From assembly GCA_026646335.1 (NCBI GenBank), contig JAPKFY010000025.1, positions 1 through 47,081 on the forward strand: 47,081 nucleotides of DNA. Direction: 5' to 3'. Positions 25,508 to 34,546 of the stretch are shown one piece after another (position 1 is the stretch's first letter; each line of letters opens with the position of its first letter). This DNA comes from Aequorivita sp. Its GTDB lineage: Bacteria; Bacteroidota; Bacteroidia; Flavobacteriales; Flavobacteriaceae. The notes under the pieces are model-generated. The model saw only the letters and a list, made by a program, of their open reading frames with translations. It ran no database searches and was not told the DNA's origin. The position numbers and the translations under genes were made by a program.

Positions 25508-27973
25508 TTAGTTAAATATTTTTATTTCTTTTGGAAGAGTATAAATTAGGTTCCAATATTTAGTTCCATCATTCATTATTTCAGGTATATCTTTATCCTC
25601 CAGACTGAACATCCTAGATAGTAATGTCTTTTTGTTTAGATTGATTTTATTTTCGGCACAATAATCTATGTCAGTGCTTTTCAAGTTGAATTCATCAATC
25701 GCATCTAATGCACTTCTAAAAATTAAATCATCGTGTGAGAATAAAATAAATTGAAGAGGCATATCGGGTGTGTATTTATAGAATAGTCCAATGATTTTTT
25801 GTAAGAATATTGAAAATGAATTTTTGCTTATAAAATCACTAGCAAAAAATAAGTCATCCATTACTAATGGCAAATTTACTTTGTATCTCATTCGTGTTGA
25901 CAGTGCAATACTCAGGCTAATCATTAAACAAAAAACTTTGTATCGAAATGTATTGAAATAAATATCTGGAGTTGTTGTTTCTCCGTTCTTCTGAATAATT
26001 TTTGCCATTATTACTTCTGTTTGAAATATTTCACCATCAATATTTCTTTCAATTTTTTCTAAACTTAGTGCTAAGTTTATCGATTCTTTATCGTCAATGA
26101 AATCATTCATTATTTCTTCGACAACTTCCTTAATTGATTTAAAGTAACTAGTAACGATTCTGTCCTTTTCTTCAATAAGTTTTAAATTGAAGAATTTAAT
26201 CTCTTCTTTAATTCTTTTAAAGTTTTGAACTTGGACATCTGCTGATTTCAATTGCAATTCCAAATCTTTGATTGTCTTTTCGATAATTGGTATGGATGCT
26301 TTATTTTCCTTTATTTCTTTTTCCAGTGCTTTGATTTTTTCGTTGATAGTCAAATCAGAACTAGCACTTAATGTTTCAATGACTTTCTGAATCTGTTCTG
26401 CTCTTTCTTTAATGAAAATATTAATTTCGTCTATTTTCGATGGTATAAATCCACAAATGAGTTCCTTGTTGTCAATCAAAAAAATTGAAAGTTTATTAAA
26501 TTCATTATCTGTTGGGAATTGTTTGTCAGATAATTGTTTTAAGTGATCAAATAATTCATCATCAAGTAAATGAGGTGTCAATAACATCATCAATTCACCT
26601 TCTTTGTTTATTAAATTATCCAAACTTGTTTGTTTAGATAATATCGAGCGTTGATTAAAAAGTATTTCACTCAAATTCTTTAAAGCATTTAATGAATCAA
26701 ATAAATTATTTGATAGGTTTCTGTATGCAAGTTTTATTTTTCTTTCAGTTTCTTCATGTTTTTTAAGATTATCAATTCTTAATTTAACACTTCCCTTTAT
26801 TTCCTCAATTGTCTTTTTAGAATCTTGGCAAAATGGACAATCATCTTTATTTTCAGATAAACTTAAGCCTTGTTCTAAAAATCCCTTTTCAATATTAATA
26901 TCTTGAATACCAGAAATTGAAATGTATTCTTGATTTGCTTTTTGAAATTCCTCAATATCATTTTTAAGTTTTGATGAATCTAAATTTTTTGCAGATGTTT
27001 CTTCAATTGTTTTCTTGAGTTCATTTATTAATTCGATTGTATTGATTGAATTTGGTTTTAATTCTTCCCTTTTTTTTAATTCATCTAGTTCAATTTGCTT
27101 TGACTGAATTAAGGCAAGCCTATTTTTTATAGTTTCTTCATTCGTTTTAATCTCAGCAGATAGCTTATTTTGCTGATTTAATTCTTTTCGTCTTGAATAT
27201 GTTGGTATTTGTTCAGTAATTGCCAATAGGTCTAAAAACTCATTCAGTCCTAGTGCTTTGGCAATTATGTTATGAAAAGAATAATCTAATTTTTGAGATG
27301 ATGATTCGTAATCAATTCTACCGTTTTCTATAATATCATATTCAGTAATAAAGTGGCTTATAGGATTAAATACTTCAATGTATTCTTTGGGAAATATTTT
27401 ATTTTCTAAGGTATATTCACCTTCAAAAGTTTCAATTTTGCATATTGGTTTACCTAAAAGAGGAAATCTTTTTAAATAATCAAAAAACTCACTTTCGTTT
27501 ATATGATTTTTTTTAGTTCTTAATTTTTTCTCACCTATTTCATTAGCATAAATCATTTCTAAACCAGCAAAAAGCGATGATTTACCTGTGCCATTATTAG
27601 CCAAAACTATGGCATTATGGCAAATTTCATCTTCATTTAAGTTAATACCATATGGTAAGTTTTCGCTCTCTTGAATAGAGGGTATTCCTCGAAGGTTTGA
27701 AATTTCTATATTTTTTATTCTATAGTCCTTATTTTTAAAAGTATCTGGATTTATAATAGTTTGGTTATTCTCCATGTCTTCTTTTAATTTACTAAAATCA
27801 AATTCTTGTTTATCCGAAATTGAAAGTAAACTCATCAAGCTATCAAAAAAAGTGCTTTTATCCTTCAAATCAAGTCGAGGGTAATAAAAAGCGATTACTT
27901 TCGAAATCACTCTTCCAGCCGATTCGTTCTGAGCAATATCGATTAGGGTTTTTCTAAAATTTGCCGTTTCCAT
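25508..27973 (-). CDS. SMC/Rad50/RecF-like ATPase with a CxxC hook
   Basis: 821 residues with the split ABC-type ATPase layout. Walker A ANNGTGKS is at about 125-132. A long first coiled coil leads to CPFC (379-382), which fits a Rad50-type zinc hook; a second coiled coil (about 515-620) returns. The C-terminal ATPase half holds Walker B LPLVMDD (about 701-707) and the switch His FSHDD (745-749). The signature motif near 675 is degenerate (FRYKVFCLMIS). Similar ATPases serve in DNA repair and in phage-defence systems such as Lamassu; this one does not match a named system I know. The N-terminal 85 residues before the ATPase are unassigned. Confidence 0.85.
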   Translation of the reverse strand: METANFRKTLIDIAQNESAGRVISKVIAFYYPRLDLKDKSTFFDSLMSLLSISDKQEFDFSKLKEDMENNQTIINPDTFKNKDYRIKNIEISNLRGIPSIQESENLPYGINLNEDEICHNAIVLANNGTGKSSLFAGLEMIYANEIGEKKLRTKKNHINESEFFDYLKRFPLLGKPICKIETFEGEYTLENKIFPKEYIEVFNPISHFITEYDIIENGRIDYESSSQKLDYSFHNIIAKALGLNEFLDLLAITEQIPTYSRRKELNQQNKLSAEIKTNEETIKNRLALIQSKQIELDELKKREELKPNSINTIELINELKKTIEETSAKNLDSSKLKNDIEEFQKANQEYISISGIQDINIEKGFLEQGLSLSENKDDCPFCQDSKKTIEEIKGSVKLRIDNLKKHEETERKIKLAYRNLSNNLFDSLNALKNLSEILFNQRSILSKQTSLDNLINKEGELMMLLTPHLLDDELFDHLKQLSDKQFPTDNEFNKLSIFLIDNKELICGFIPSKIDEINIFIKERAEQIQKVIETLSASSDLTINEKIKALEKEIKENKASIPIIEKTIKDLELQLKSADVQVQNFKRIKEEIKFFNLKLIEEKDRIVTSYFKSIKEVVEEIMNDFIDDKESINLALSLEKIERNIDGEIFQTEVIMAKIIQKNGETTTPDIYFNTFRYKVFCLMISLSIALSTRMRYKVNLPLVMDDLFFASDFISKNSFSIFLQKIIGLFYKYTPDMPLQFILFSHDDLIFRSALDAIDEFNLKSTDIDYCAENKINLNKKTLLSRMFSLEDKDIPEIMNDGTKYWNLIYTLPKEIKIFN

Positions 27974-28278
27974 AATTACAACTCTTTAAATATTTTATTC
28001 ATCTTGCTATCGCATTTGGTACGATTAGGTCTTGTTCCCATAAAATTCTTATTTAAGACTTTCAAGTTAATTATTTTATCAATTGCAAATAACCCTCAAT
28101 GTGGCACATTATCCTTCACATGCACGAAGAATAATTCAATATATTTCCAAATGTAACAAGAATTCAACCCCACCAAATACGGAAAACCGTAAAGGGGGCA
28201 TATTTAACTGGGGAGAATACCAAATATACCTTTTAATTTGAAAAAACCAAAGTACCTTTAAACACCAATACCTTATCC
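27974..28278. other. AT-rich intergenic stretch before the ATPase operon
   Basis: About 300 bases holding the operon's 5' end. No full promoter match seen. A minus-strand frame of 21 codons (28041 to 27976) ends two bases before the ATPase start; it could be a leader peptide or the 3' remnant of a lost gene. Nothing else found. Confidence 0.3.
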
Positions 28279-28904
28279 GTGAAGAAGAAAGAAAACCAAC
28301 CCAAAAAACCAAAAACCCCCTGGCCCACAAAGGCAGCCATGGAGCAGGTTTATGAAAAGAACCTTTGGGGTGGCAACCAAACTGATTTCTATTCTGGGGA
28401 GGGCTCACACCAGCCCAAAATCGTAAATCCATACATAGCCGCGGTAACCTCATTTTTAACTTCCTTTAAAACCCCACTAACGGTATGCGATTTAGGTTGT
28501 GGCGATTTTAATGTAGGCAACCAATTGGTACCCCATACCAAAAAGTATGTTGCAGTAGATATAGTGCCAAGCCTGATAGCCCGCAACAAAGAAACCTTTA
28601 AAGCCGCAAATTTACAGTTCCAGTGTTTGGACATTGCAGTAGCCGATTTGCCGGCTGGGGATTGTGCTATACTACGGCAGGTGCTGCAACATCTATCAAA
28701 TGCTGAAATAGAAAGCATAGTAAACAAGTTGGTTGCCTATAAGACATCATTTCTGGGCAGGGCAACAGACTAAAAGTGCAAAGCGGTGTAAACCTCTTGG
28801 CTTCGCCCTTTAATTTTAAGGTTAAGGAAGAAACCCAATTATCGGCTGTTGTTTTGGGTGATGGGAAAGGGGTTATTGTTACTACGCTTTACAAACTATT
28901 TTAA
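28279..28904 (+). pseudogene. Class I SAM methyltransferase, broken by an internal deletion
   Basis: The 5' part has the methyltransferase core: CDLGCGDFNVG (motif I, about residue 70), VAVDIVPSLI, then CAILRQVLQHL. The frame then breaks after LVAYK. A second frame continues from IISGQGNRLKVQSG through VVLGDGKGVIVTTLYKLF to a stop at 28902. The join and shift fit a deletion of roughly 20 codons (size not a multiple of three) between the two. The start is GTG. It lies beside the AT-rich operon. Confidence 0.75.
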
Positions 28905-28982
28905 AAAGATCTAATAGGTTGTCCACCGTCATTTATCCAATTGTCATCACTACCCGCTACTCGCTACCCTCTACAAACAAGC

Positions 28983-29885
28983 TTATTTTCCGCCTTTAAA
29001 CCGCAATTGCCTAAAACTTATCTTGTCGAAAGTAAGCCCGCCCACAATAAGGAAAAGACCAATGATTGTAGGAAACCCAATAGGTTCTTCCAGCACAAAA
29101 TAAATTACAACCAACGATAGAAAGGGCACTAAATAAACAAGATTGCTCACTTTAGCAGCCGTAATTGATTTTCTAAGGGCAATGGACCAGATAACAAATG
29201 TGATTCCCATTTCAAAGAAACCTACATATACGGCACTTCCCCATGCTTTTAGGTCTATAAAAACGATTTCTGAAGTGAGGAGCAAGGTGATAACAATATA
29301 AATAAAGCCGAAGAAGAAGTTGAGAAAGAGCTTACTGAGTTCATCGCGTTCATCCTTAATATTAAAAATCCAGAACAAGGCCCAGATAATAGCAGAGGCG
29401 AGACCAAATAGTACACCTTGGCCATTGGTAAACGACAAATTAATCAAGTTTCCACCGGTGGCAATAATTAGTACTCCTATAAAACTAATGCCAATTGCAA
29501 CTACATTTTTAAACCCTATTTTTTGTTTGAGCAATGGCACAGCCAGTAAACTGAGCATTATGGGCCAAGTATAATTAAGGGCTTGCGCTTCTTGGGCTGG
29601 CAATAGTTCATAGGCATTAAACAAAACGATATAGTACAAAAACGGATTGACGGCACCATAAAAAGCAGAATTCAAGAAAGCTCTCGCAGGAAGTTTAGCT
29701 AGATTAACGTATTTCTTGGTTACCAACATGAGAATGCTCAAGGTAAATAATGCAGTTGCCGAAGACCAAAACAACAACTGCATGAAGGTGTAACTTTGCA
29801 GTGCTATTTTCATACTGGTAGCTACCGTGCTCCATAAAAGAACAGCTACACCTGCATATATATATGCCTGTTTTTGATTTTTCAT
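28983..29885 (-). CDS. EamA-family (DMT) transporter
   Basis: 300 residues with ten membrane segments in two EamA repeats of five; the second starts near residue 150. The pattern GVAVLLWSTVATSMK at the N-terminus and YLVPFLSLVVIYFVLEEP in the second half are typical. It exports or imports small metabolites across the inner membrane; the substrate is not known. Followed at a distance by the broken methyltransferase. Confidence 0.85.
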   Translation of the reverse strand: MKNQKQAYIYAGVAVLLWSTVATSMKIALQSYTFMQLLFWSSATALFTLSILMLVTKKYVNLAKLPARAFLNSAFYGAVNPFLYYIVLFNAYELLPAQEAQALNYTWPIMLSLLAVPLLKQKIGFKNVVAIGISFIGVLIIATGGNLINLSFTNGQGVLFGLASAIIWALFWIFNIKDERDELSKLFLNFFFGFIYIVITLLLTSEIVFIDLKAWGSAVYVGFFEMGITFVIWSIALRKSITAAKVSNLVYLVPFLSLVVIYFVLEEPIGFPTIIGLFLIVGGLTFDKISFRQLRFKGGK

Positions 29886-30110
29886 TTAAGACCTTATTTA
29901 AGAGTTTAAATGTAACAAAAACAAGTCTCACCAAATTACAAAAAACTGTAAATAGGCTTATTTTAGAAAGATAATAGCTGTAAGCTTTAGGCTTTTCACA
30001 TCACATACGCCCAGTGAAGGCTTCAACAAACCAGAGGGGAATGACAATGGTCATAAAATTTCTTTCTATGAAACCATACCTTTATTCTACTTCAAAAAAA
30101 CATTAATCTT

Positions 30111-31778
30111 ATGACAGAAATACAGATTGCACAAAGCGTTACCCCTAAGCACATTAAAGAAATAGCGGCAAAATTGGCAATTCCTGAAGAGAAACTGGAG
30201 TACTACGGGAACGACAAAGCAAAAATTCCTTTAGCTATTATTGATGAAAAAAAAGTAAAAGAGAACAACCTCATTTTAGTGACTGCAATTTCGCCTACTC
30301 CTCCCGGCGAAGGAAAAACAACAACTTCCATTGGGTTGGTAGATGCGCTCAATATTTTAAATAAGAAAGCGGTTGCGGTAATACGGGAGCCTAGTTTAGG
30401 CCCCGTATTTGGCATTAAAGGTGGCGCTGCCGGTGGCGGATGGAGCCAGGTTATTCCTATGGTAGACATTAACCTGCATTTTACGGGCGATTTTCACGCT
30501 ATTGAAAAAGCCAATAATCTTCTTTCTGCCCTTATAGAAAATAACATTCAAAGTAAATCGAGAAGCCTTGGTATTGATCCTAGAACTGTAATTTGGAAAC
30601 GGTGTATGGACATGAATGACCGAGCCTTGCGGAATATTGTCTCCGCACTTGGCGGCAAGGCTGGCGGCATTCCGAGAGAAACGGGTTTTAATATTACTGC
30701 GGCATCCGAGATTATGGCGATTCTATGTATGGCTTCAGATTTAGAAGACCTAAAAGAAAGATGCGGAAATATCTATGTGGGTGATTCTTGGGAAGGGAGG
30801 CCTATTTTCGCAAAACAATTGAATGCAGAAGGCGCCATGGCTGTGCTTTTGAAGGATGCCATAAAACCTAATTTGGTGCAAACCCTGGAAGGAAATCCCG
30901 CAATTATCCACGGCGGACCTTTCGCTAATATAGCACAAGGCACCAATTCTATTGTAGCGACAAAAATGGGGATGACCCTAAGTGATTATACCATAACTGA
31001 AGCGGGATTCGGATCGGATTTAGGCGCAGAGAAATTTATGAATATCAAGTGTCGTGCAGCTGGAATTTCGCCTAAAACCATTGTCTTGGTCGCTACCATT
31101 AGAGCCTTAAAATACCACGGGGGCAAATCGTTAAAAGAAATTACGCAAGAAGATGTAAAAGCGCTTAAAAAAGGACTTCCCAATTTGGAAGGGCATATTG
31201 CCAGTCTAAAAAGTTTTGGAATTCCTATTGTCGTTTCCATAAACGCCTTTAACACTGATACGGAATCAGAAATGCAGGTTGTGGAAGACCATTGTAGAAA
31301 ACTGGGCATTCCCGTAGCCTTGAGTTTTGGTTGGGAGAAGGGTGGAAACGGGTGTCTAGCTTTGGCTGGAGAAGTTATCAAGGCAGCTGAATCCTGTACC
31401 AACGAATTCAACCCTACCTACAGCCTGGATGATAGCGCACTCTCCAAAATGGAAAAGATTTGCCAAACTATTTATGGTGGAGAAAACGTTGTGTTAAGTG
31501 ATTTAGCTAAATCGCAATTGCGCAAATACGAAGCGATGGGCTATGGAAATTTACCTGTCTGTATTGCAAAAACAGAAAAAAGTTTTAGTGATGACCAGAA
31601 GCGAGTGGGCCGGCCAGAGCACTTTGATATAAAAATTAGGGAATTTGAGATAGCAACAGGCGCTGGGTTTATTGTTCCCATTGCCGGTAATATGTTGCGC
31701 ATGCCGGGATTACCAGCTACTCCTGCTGCCGAGAAAATCACGATTGATAGGGATGGTGTTATTGAAGGCTTGTTTTAA
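30111..31778 (+). CDS. fhs: Formate--tetrahydrofolate ligase
   Basis: 555 residues, the normal length. The P-loop PTPPGEGKTTTSIGL is at about 63-77; EPSLGPVFGIKGGAAGGG follows. The enzyme makes 10-formyl-tetrahydrofolate from formate, ATP and tetrahydrofolate in the cytoplasm, feeding purine synthesis. It lies near purK and purE but is a separate transcription unit. The upstream TACCTTTA is one mismatch from a -7 element. Confidence 0.95.
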   Translation: MTEIQIAQSVTPKHIKEIAAKLAIPEEKLEYYGNDKAKIPLAIIDEKKVKENNLILVTAISPTPPGEGKTTTSIGLVDALNILNKKAVAVIREPSLGPVFGIKGGAAGGGWSQVIPMVDINLHFTGDFHAIEKANNLLSALIENNIQSKSRSLGIDPRTVIWKRCMDMNDRALRNIVSALGGKAGGIPRETGFNITAASEIMAILCMASDLEDLKERCGNIYVGDSWEGRPIFAKQLNAEGAMAVLLKDAIKPNLVQTLEGNPAIIHGGPFANIAQGTNSIVATKMGMTLSDYTITEAGFGSDLGAEKFMNIKCRAAGISPKTIVLVATIRALKYHGGKSLKEITQEDVKALKKGLPNLEGHIASLKSFGIPIVVSINAFNTDTESEMQVVEDHCRKLGIPVALSFGWEKGGNGCLALAGEVIKAAESCTNEFNPTYSLDDSALSKMEKICQTIYGGENVVLSDLAKSQLRKYEAMGYGNLPVCIAKTEKSFSDDQKRVGRPEHFDIKIREFEIATGAGFIVPIAGNMLRMPGLPATPAAEKITIDRDGVIEGLF

Positions 31779-31818
31779 ATAGTGAAATTTGTTTTTGCAG
31801 CTCACATATAAGAGCGTA

Positions 31819-32166
31819 TTAACCAATTATCATTTTATAAGGACGTTCTATTTTTTGCTGCAATTCTTGTATCCCCATCAGCCTTACCTTTCTTAAAAAT
31901 TCTTTCCCTTCAAAGAAAACCAATAAGGTTGGCGCAGAGAACACACTGTATTCTCCAGAAATTCCGGGCGATTTATCGATTTCTACTTGAACGAATTTTA
32001 CTAAAGGAAATTCTTTAGAAAACAAGGCCTCAACTTTCGGTCTCAAGGCAAGGCATACGCCACAATTGGGCGCGGAAAAGTAAACGGCTACAGCAGCTTC
32101 CGTCTCAATTCTTTCTTTTAAAGCAGCGACATCCATTGTTTGAAGAAGTTCTTTTTTTGAGTGCAA
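31819..32166 (-). CDS. Thioredoxin-family protein
   Basis: 115 residues with a CGVC active site in a thioredoxin fold (VYFSAPNCGVCLALRPKVEAL) and the cis-Pro stretch VFSAPTLLVFFEG. The start codon TTG directly follows the stop of the thioesterase gene, so they are co-transcribed; an ATG at 32136 is a possible start that loses ten residues. CGVC is not the standard CGPC, so the redox potential may differ. Role unknown. Confidence 0.8.
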   Translation of the reverse strand: MHSKKELLQTMDVAALKERIETEAAVAVYFSAPNCGVCLALRPKVEALFSKEFPLVKFVQVEIDKSPGISGEYSVFSAPTLLVFFEGKEFLRKVRLMGIQELQQKIERPYKMIIG

Positions 32167-32625
32167 CTATTCCTTTTGGGCATCTTCACTATCGTCGCGA
32201 TGATCATTCATTCTAACAAAATTATAAACTCCTTTCCCTTCAGCAATCAATTGGTCATTTTGAAAGGCTTTCATGCGGACCACAAGTATTCTATTGCCAA
32301 ACCTGATGATTTTACCTTCCACCATAATCGCTTCGGGTTCGGCGCCTCTTAAGTAATCCACTCTTAGATCAATGGTCGATATTTTATCTTCGAGAGAGGT
32401 AAAATGCGTAGCGCCTATCACTCCGCCCACAGAATCCATTACGGTCGCAATAACGCCGCCGTGCCATCTGTTATTCCTAAAATCGCCCACCAATTCTTTT
32501 CTAAAAGGCACCGTTATTCTAGCAAAGTTTTTTTCGAGCAACACTATTTTCAATCCCAAAAACTTATGCATCGGGATGCTTTCCTCAAAAGTGGTTTTTA
32601 TAAGTTCAATATTGTTTTGGAGCAT
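32167..32625 (-). CDS. PaaI-like hotdog-fold thioesterase
   Basis: 152 residues of the hotdog fold. NNRWHGGVIATVMDSVGGVIG carries the HGG motif typical of PaaI-type thioesterases, and STIDLRVDYLRGA follows. Expected to cleave acyl-CoA or aryl-CoA thioesters in the cytoplasm. Coupled to the thioredoxin-family gene downstream. Confidence 0.85.
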   Translation of the reverse strand: MLQNNIELIKTTFEESIPMHKFLGLKIVLLEKNFARITVPFRKELVGDFRNNRWHGGVIATVMDSVGGVIGATHFTSLEDKISTIDLRVDYLRGAEPEAIMVEGKIIRFGNRILVVRMKAFQNDQLIAEGKGVYNFVRMNDHRDDSEDAQKE

Positions 32626-32745
32626 TTTATTTCTTGTTTTTTTAAGCCACTAAATTCCATAATAGTAGGTCTTTTAATGGCTGAAAGTATAGTATCTAAT
32701 TCTTCAAATGTAAAAATAAGCCTTCAGATTGGTTTAAAAAATTAG

Positions 32746-33096
32746 TAATTCAACTTAAACCCCAACATCCTAAACTTAGAAATAAATGCTTCTTTGAAAA
32801 AGCAGATTTAGTTGAGGTTTAAATGGGTTATCTTATAGCTTTCTTCCTACTTTGTTCGAACGTTGTTCGCAAAAAAACCAATTTCGCGAACAGCAACTGA
32901 ACAACACTCGAACAACACCCGAATAAAACTACTAAAAAAGGGCTCTTTCTATTCATTTGCGGTCATCTTCGGTCAATTGCGGTCATCTTCGGTCAATTGC
33001 GGTACATTTCGGTCAATCATTTTCAATTGTACGCATTTACAATAATCCAACCACACATACTCACAAACTCACCCATTCACCTACTAACCATTTTAC
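32746..33096. other. Long intergenic region with short repeats before purK
   Basis: About 350 bases with no convincing gene. It holds an imperfect inverted pair (CTTAAACCCCAAC near 32755, GTTGAGGTTTAA near 32811), a stretch with repeated GAACAACAC units near 32895-32922, and the 20-bp tandem repeat listed separately. No promoter is seen except the TATCTTTG at its right edge. Confidence 0.5.
32961..33020. repeat. Tandem repeat of a 20-bp unit
   Basis: GGTCATCTTCGGTCAATTGC occurs twice exactly (32961-33000) and a third time in degenerate form (33001-33020). It holds the CGGTCA word repeatedly. Too short and without spacers to be a CRISPR. Confidence 0.8.
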
Positions 33097-33104
33097 TATC
33101 TTTG
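33097..33104 (+). promoter_or_regulatory. Bacteroidetes -7 element, purK
   Basis: TATCTTTG, a full TAnnTTTG match, 66 bases before the purK start. No clear -33. The heptamer array lies between it and the start. Confidence 0.5.
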
Positions 33105-33118
33105 CATTCAAATTAAGC

Positions 33119-33167
33119 GACGAGCAAAGAGCGACGAGCGACAACCGACAACTGACAACTGACAACT
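33119..33167. repeat. Seven phased heptamers up to the purK start
   Basis: GACGAGC, AAAGAGC, GACGAGC, GACAACC, GACAACT, GACAACT, GACAACT, then GAT and the ATG. The unit GACAACT is shared with the array near 12041. Confidence 0.85.
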
Positions 33168-33170
33168 GAT

Positions 33171-34325
33171 ATGAACTACTTCTCCACCAGCTTCACCCTC
33201 GGCATCCTAGGCGGCGGGCAGTTGGGCAAAATGATGCTTTACGAAACCCGCAAATGGGACATCCGCACCAGCGTTTTAGATCCAAGCGCCGAAGCCCCTT
33301 GCCGTATCGCCGCAGACCATTTTCAGCAAGGCGACCTGATGGATTTTGAAACCGTTTATAACTTCGGAAAAAAGGTGGATGTGCTTACTTTTGAAATTGA
33401 AGGCGTGAACATAGAAGCCTTGGAAAGACTTGAAAATGAAGGCGTGAAGGTTTATCCAAGCGCAGGAACTTTAAGGAATATTCAAGATAAGGGCATACAG
33501 AAGCAGTTTTACAAGGAACACCAAATCCCCACTTCGCCCTTTAAGGTTTACAAAGACAAAAACGATTTAAACGAAGCCATAGTCCGCAAGGAATTGCATT
33601 TCCCTTTTGTATGGAAAAGCTGCACTGGCGGGTACGACGGCAAAGGCGTAAGCATCATCCGCGAAGCCGAAGACGTAATTCCACTTTCAGAAGGCGCTTG
33701 CATAGCAGAAAAACTGATTCCCTTTAAAAATGAGTTGGCGGTAATAGTAGCCCGCAATCCTTCTGGGGAAGTGAAAACCTATCCCGTGGTAGAAATGGAA
33801 TTCCACCCCGAAGCCAACCAAGTAGAATACGTAATCTGCCCCGCCAGAATAGACGAAACTGTTGCCAACAAAGCAAGAGCCGTAGCCACCAAAGTTTCGG
33901 AAGCGTTTAAGCACGTAGGTCTTTTGGCGGTAGAAATGTTCCAAACCGAAGACGATGAAATACTGGTTAACGAAGTTGCACCACGCCCCCACAACAGCGG
34001 TCATTACAGCATTGAAGCCAGCTACACCAACCAGTTTGAACAACAAATAAGAGCCATATTAAACTTACCTTTGGGCAATACAGATAGTAAAGTAGGCGGT
34101 ATAATGGTTAATTTAGTAGGCGCTGAAGGCCACACCGGCCAGGTAGTCTATAAAAACATAGAAAAAATATTGGCGATGGAAGGCGTAACGCCCCACATCT
34201 ACGGCAAAAAAGAAACCCGCCCCTTCAGAAAGATGGGCCATGTAACCATAGTAAACAAAGACCTCAGCAAAGCGCGAAAAATTGCGGAGGAGGTTAAGAA
34301 AACAATAGAAGTAATTAGTAAATGA
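33171..34325 (+). CDS. purK: N5-carboxyaminoimidazole ribonucleotide synthase
   Basis: 384 residues. The N-terminal dinucleotide-like motif GILGGGQLGKMM is at the start. The ATP-grasp domain runs from about residue 100, with KSCTGGYDGKGVSII and NEVAPRPHNSGHY. PurK makes N5-CAIR from AIR, ATP and bicarbonate in purine synthesis. purE follows after the inverted-repeat element. The leader is a heptamer array. Confidence 0.95.
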   Translation: MNYFSTSFTLGILGGGQLGKMMLYETRKWDIRTSVLDPSAEAPCRIAADHFQQGDLMDFETVYNFGKKVDVLTFEIEGVNIEALERLENEGVKVYPSAGTLRNIQDKGIQKQFYKEHQIPTSPFKVYKDKNDLNEAIVRKELHFPFVWKSCTGGYDGKGVSIIREAEDVIPLSEGACIAEKLIPFKNELAVIVARNPSGEVKTYPVVEMEFHPEANQVEYVICPARIDETVANKARAVATKVSEAFKHVGLLAVEMFQTEDDEILVNEVAPRPHNSGHYSIEASYTNQFEQQIRAILNLPLGNTDSKVGGIMVNLVGAEGHTGQVVYKNIEKILAMEGVTPHIYGKKETRPFRKMGHVTIVNKDLSKARKIAEEVKKTIEVISK

Positions 34326-34355
34326 TAGTTTTTGTATCTTTCATAAAAGTTTTGA

Positions 34356-34532
34356 AATGAGACACTATTAGAAAAAAAAAGTTTTAAAAAGGCCATTGAA
34401 TCCTTATCTGATGAGCAACTTGATGAAGCACTCTACCTAATTGAAAAGGTTAAAAGTCAAGACGAAAAACGTAAAGAGTATGTAAAGGATTTGCTCAAAA
34501 AAGAGAAGAATCTTTTTGTTAGACTAAGTTGA
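34356..34532 (+). pseudogene. Startless reading frame, probable gene remnant
   Basis: 58 codons open from a TGA to a TGA. The sequence is strongly charged and helical (FKKAIESLSDEQLDEALYLI, then KEYVKDLLKKEK). No ATG, GTG or TTG lies in this frame; an ATG at 34357 is in another frame and meets a stop at once. Looks like a decayed small helical protein. Low certainty. Confidence 0.35.
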
Positions 34533-34546
34533 GAATCAATATCACG

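Noticed and set aside
28136-28453. Minus-strand frame over the methyltransferase start
   Set aside because: It is the shadow of the methyltransferase frame, with an unlikely composition (Trp and Pro rich).
32961-33020. Possible CRISPR
   Set aside because: The 20-bp units are directly tandem without spacers, only two are exact, and no cas gene is near.
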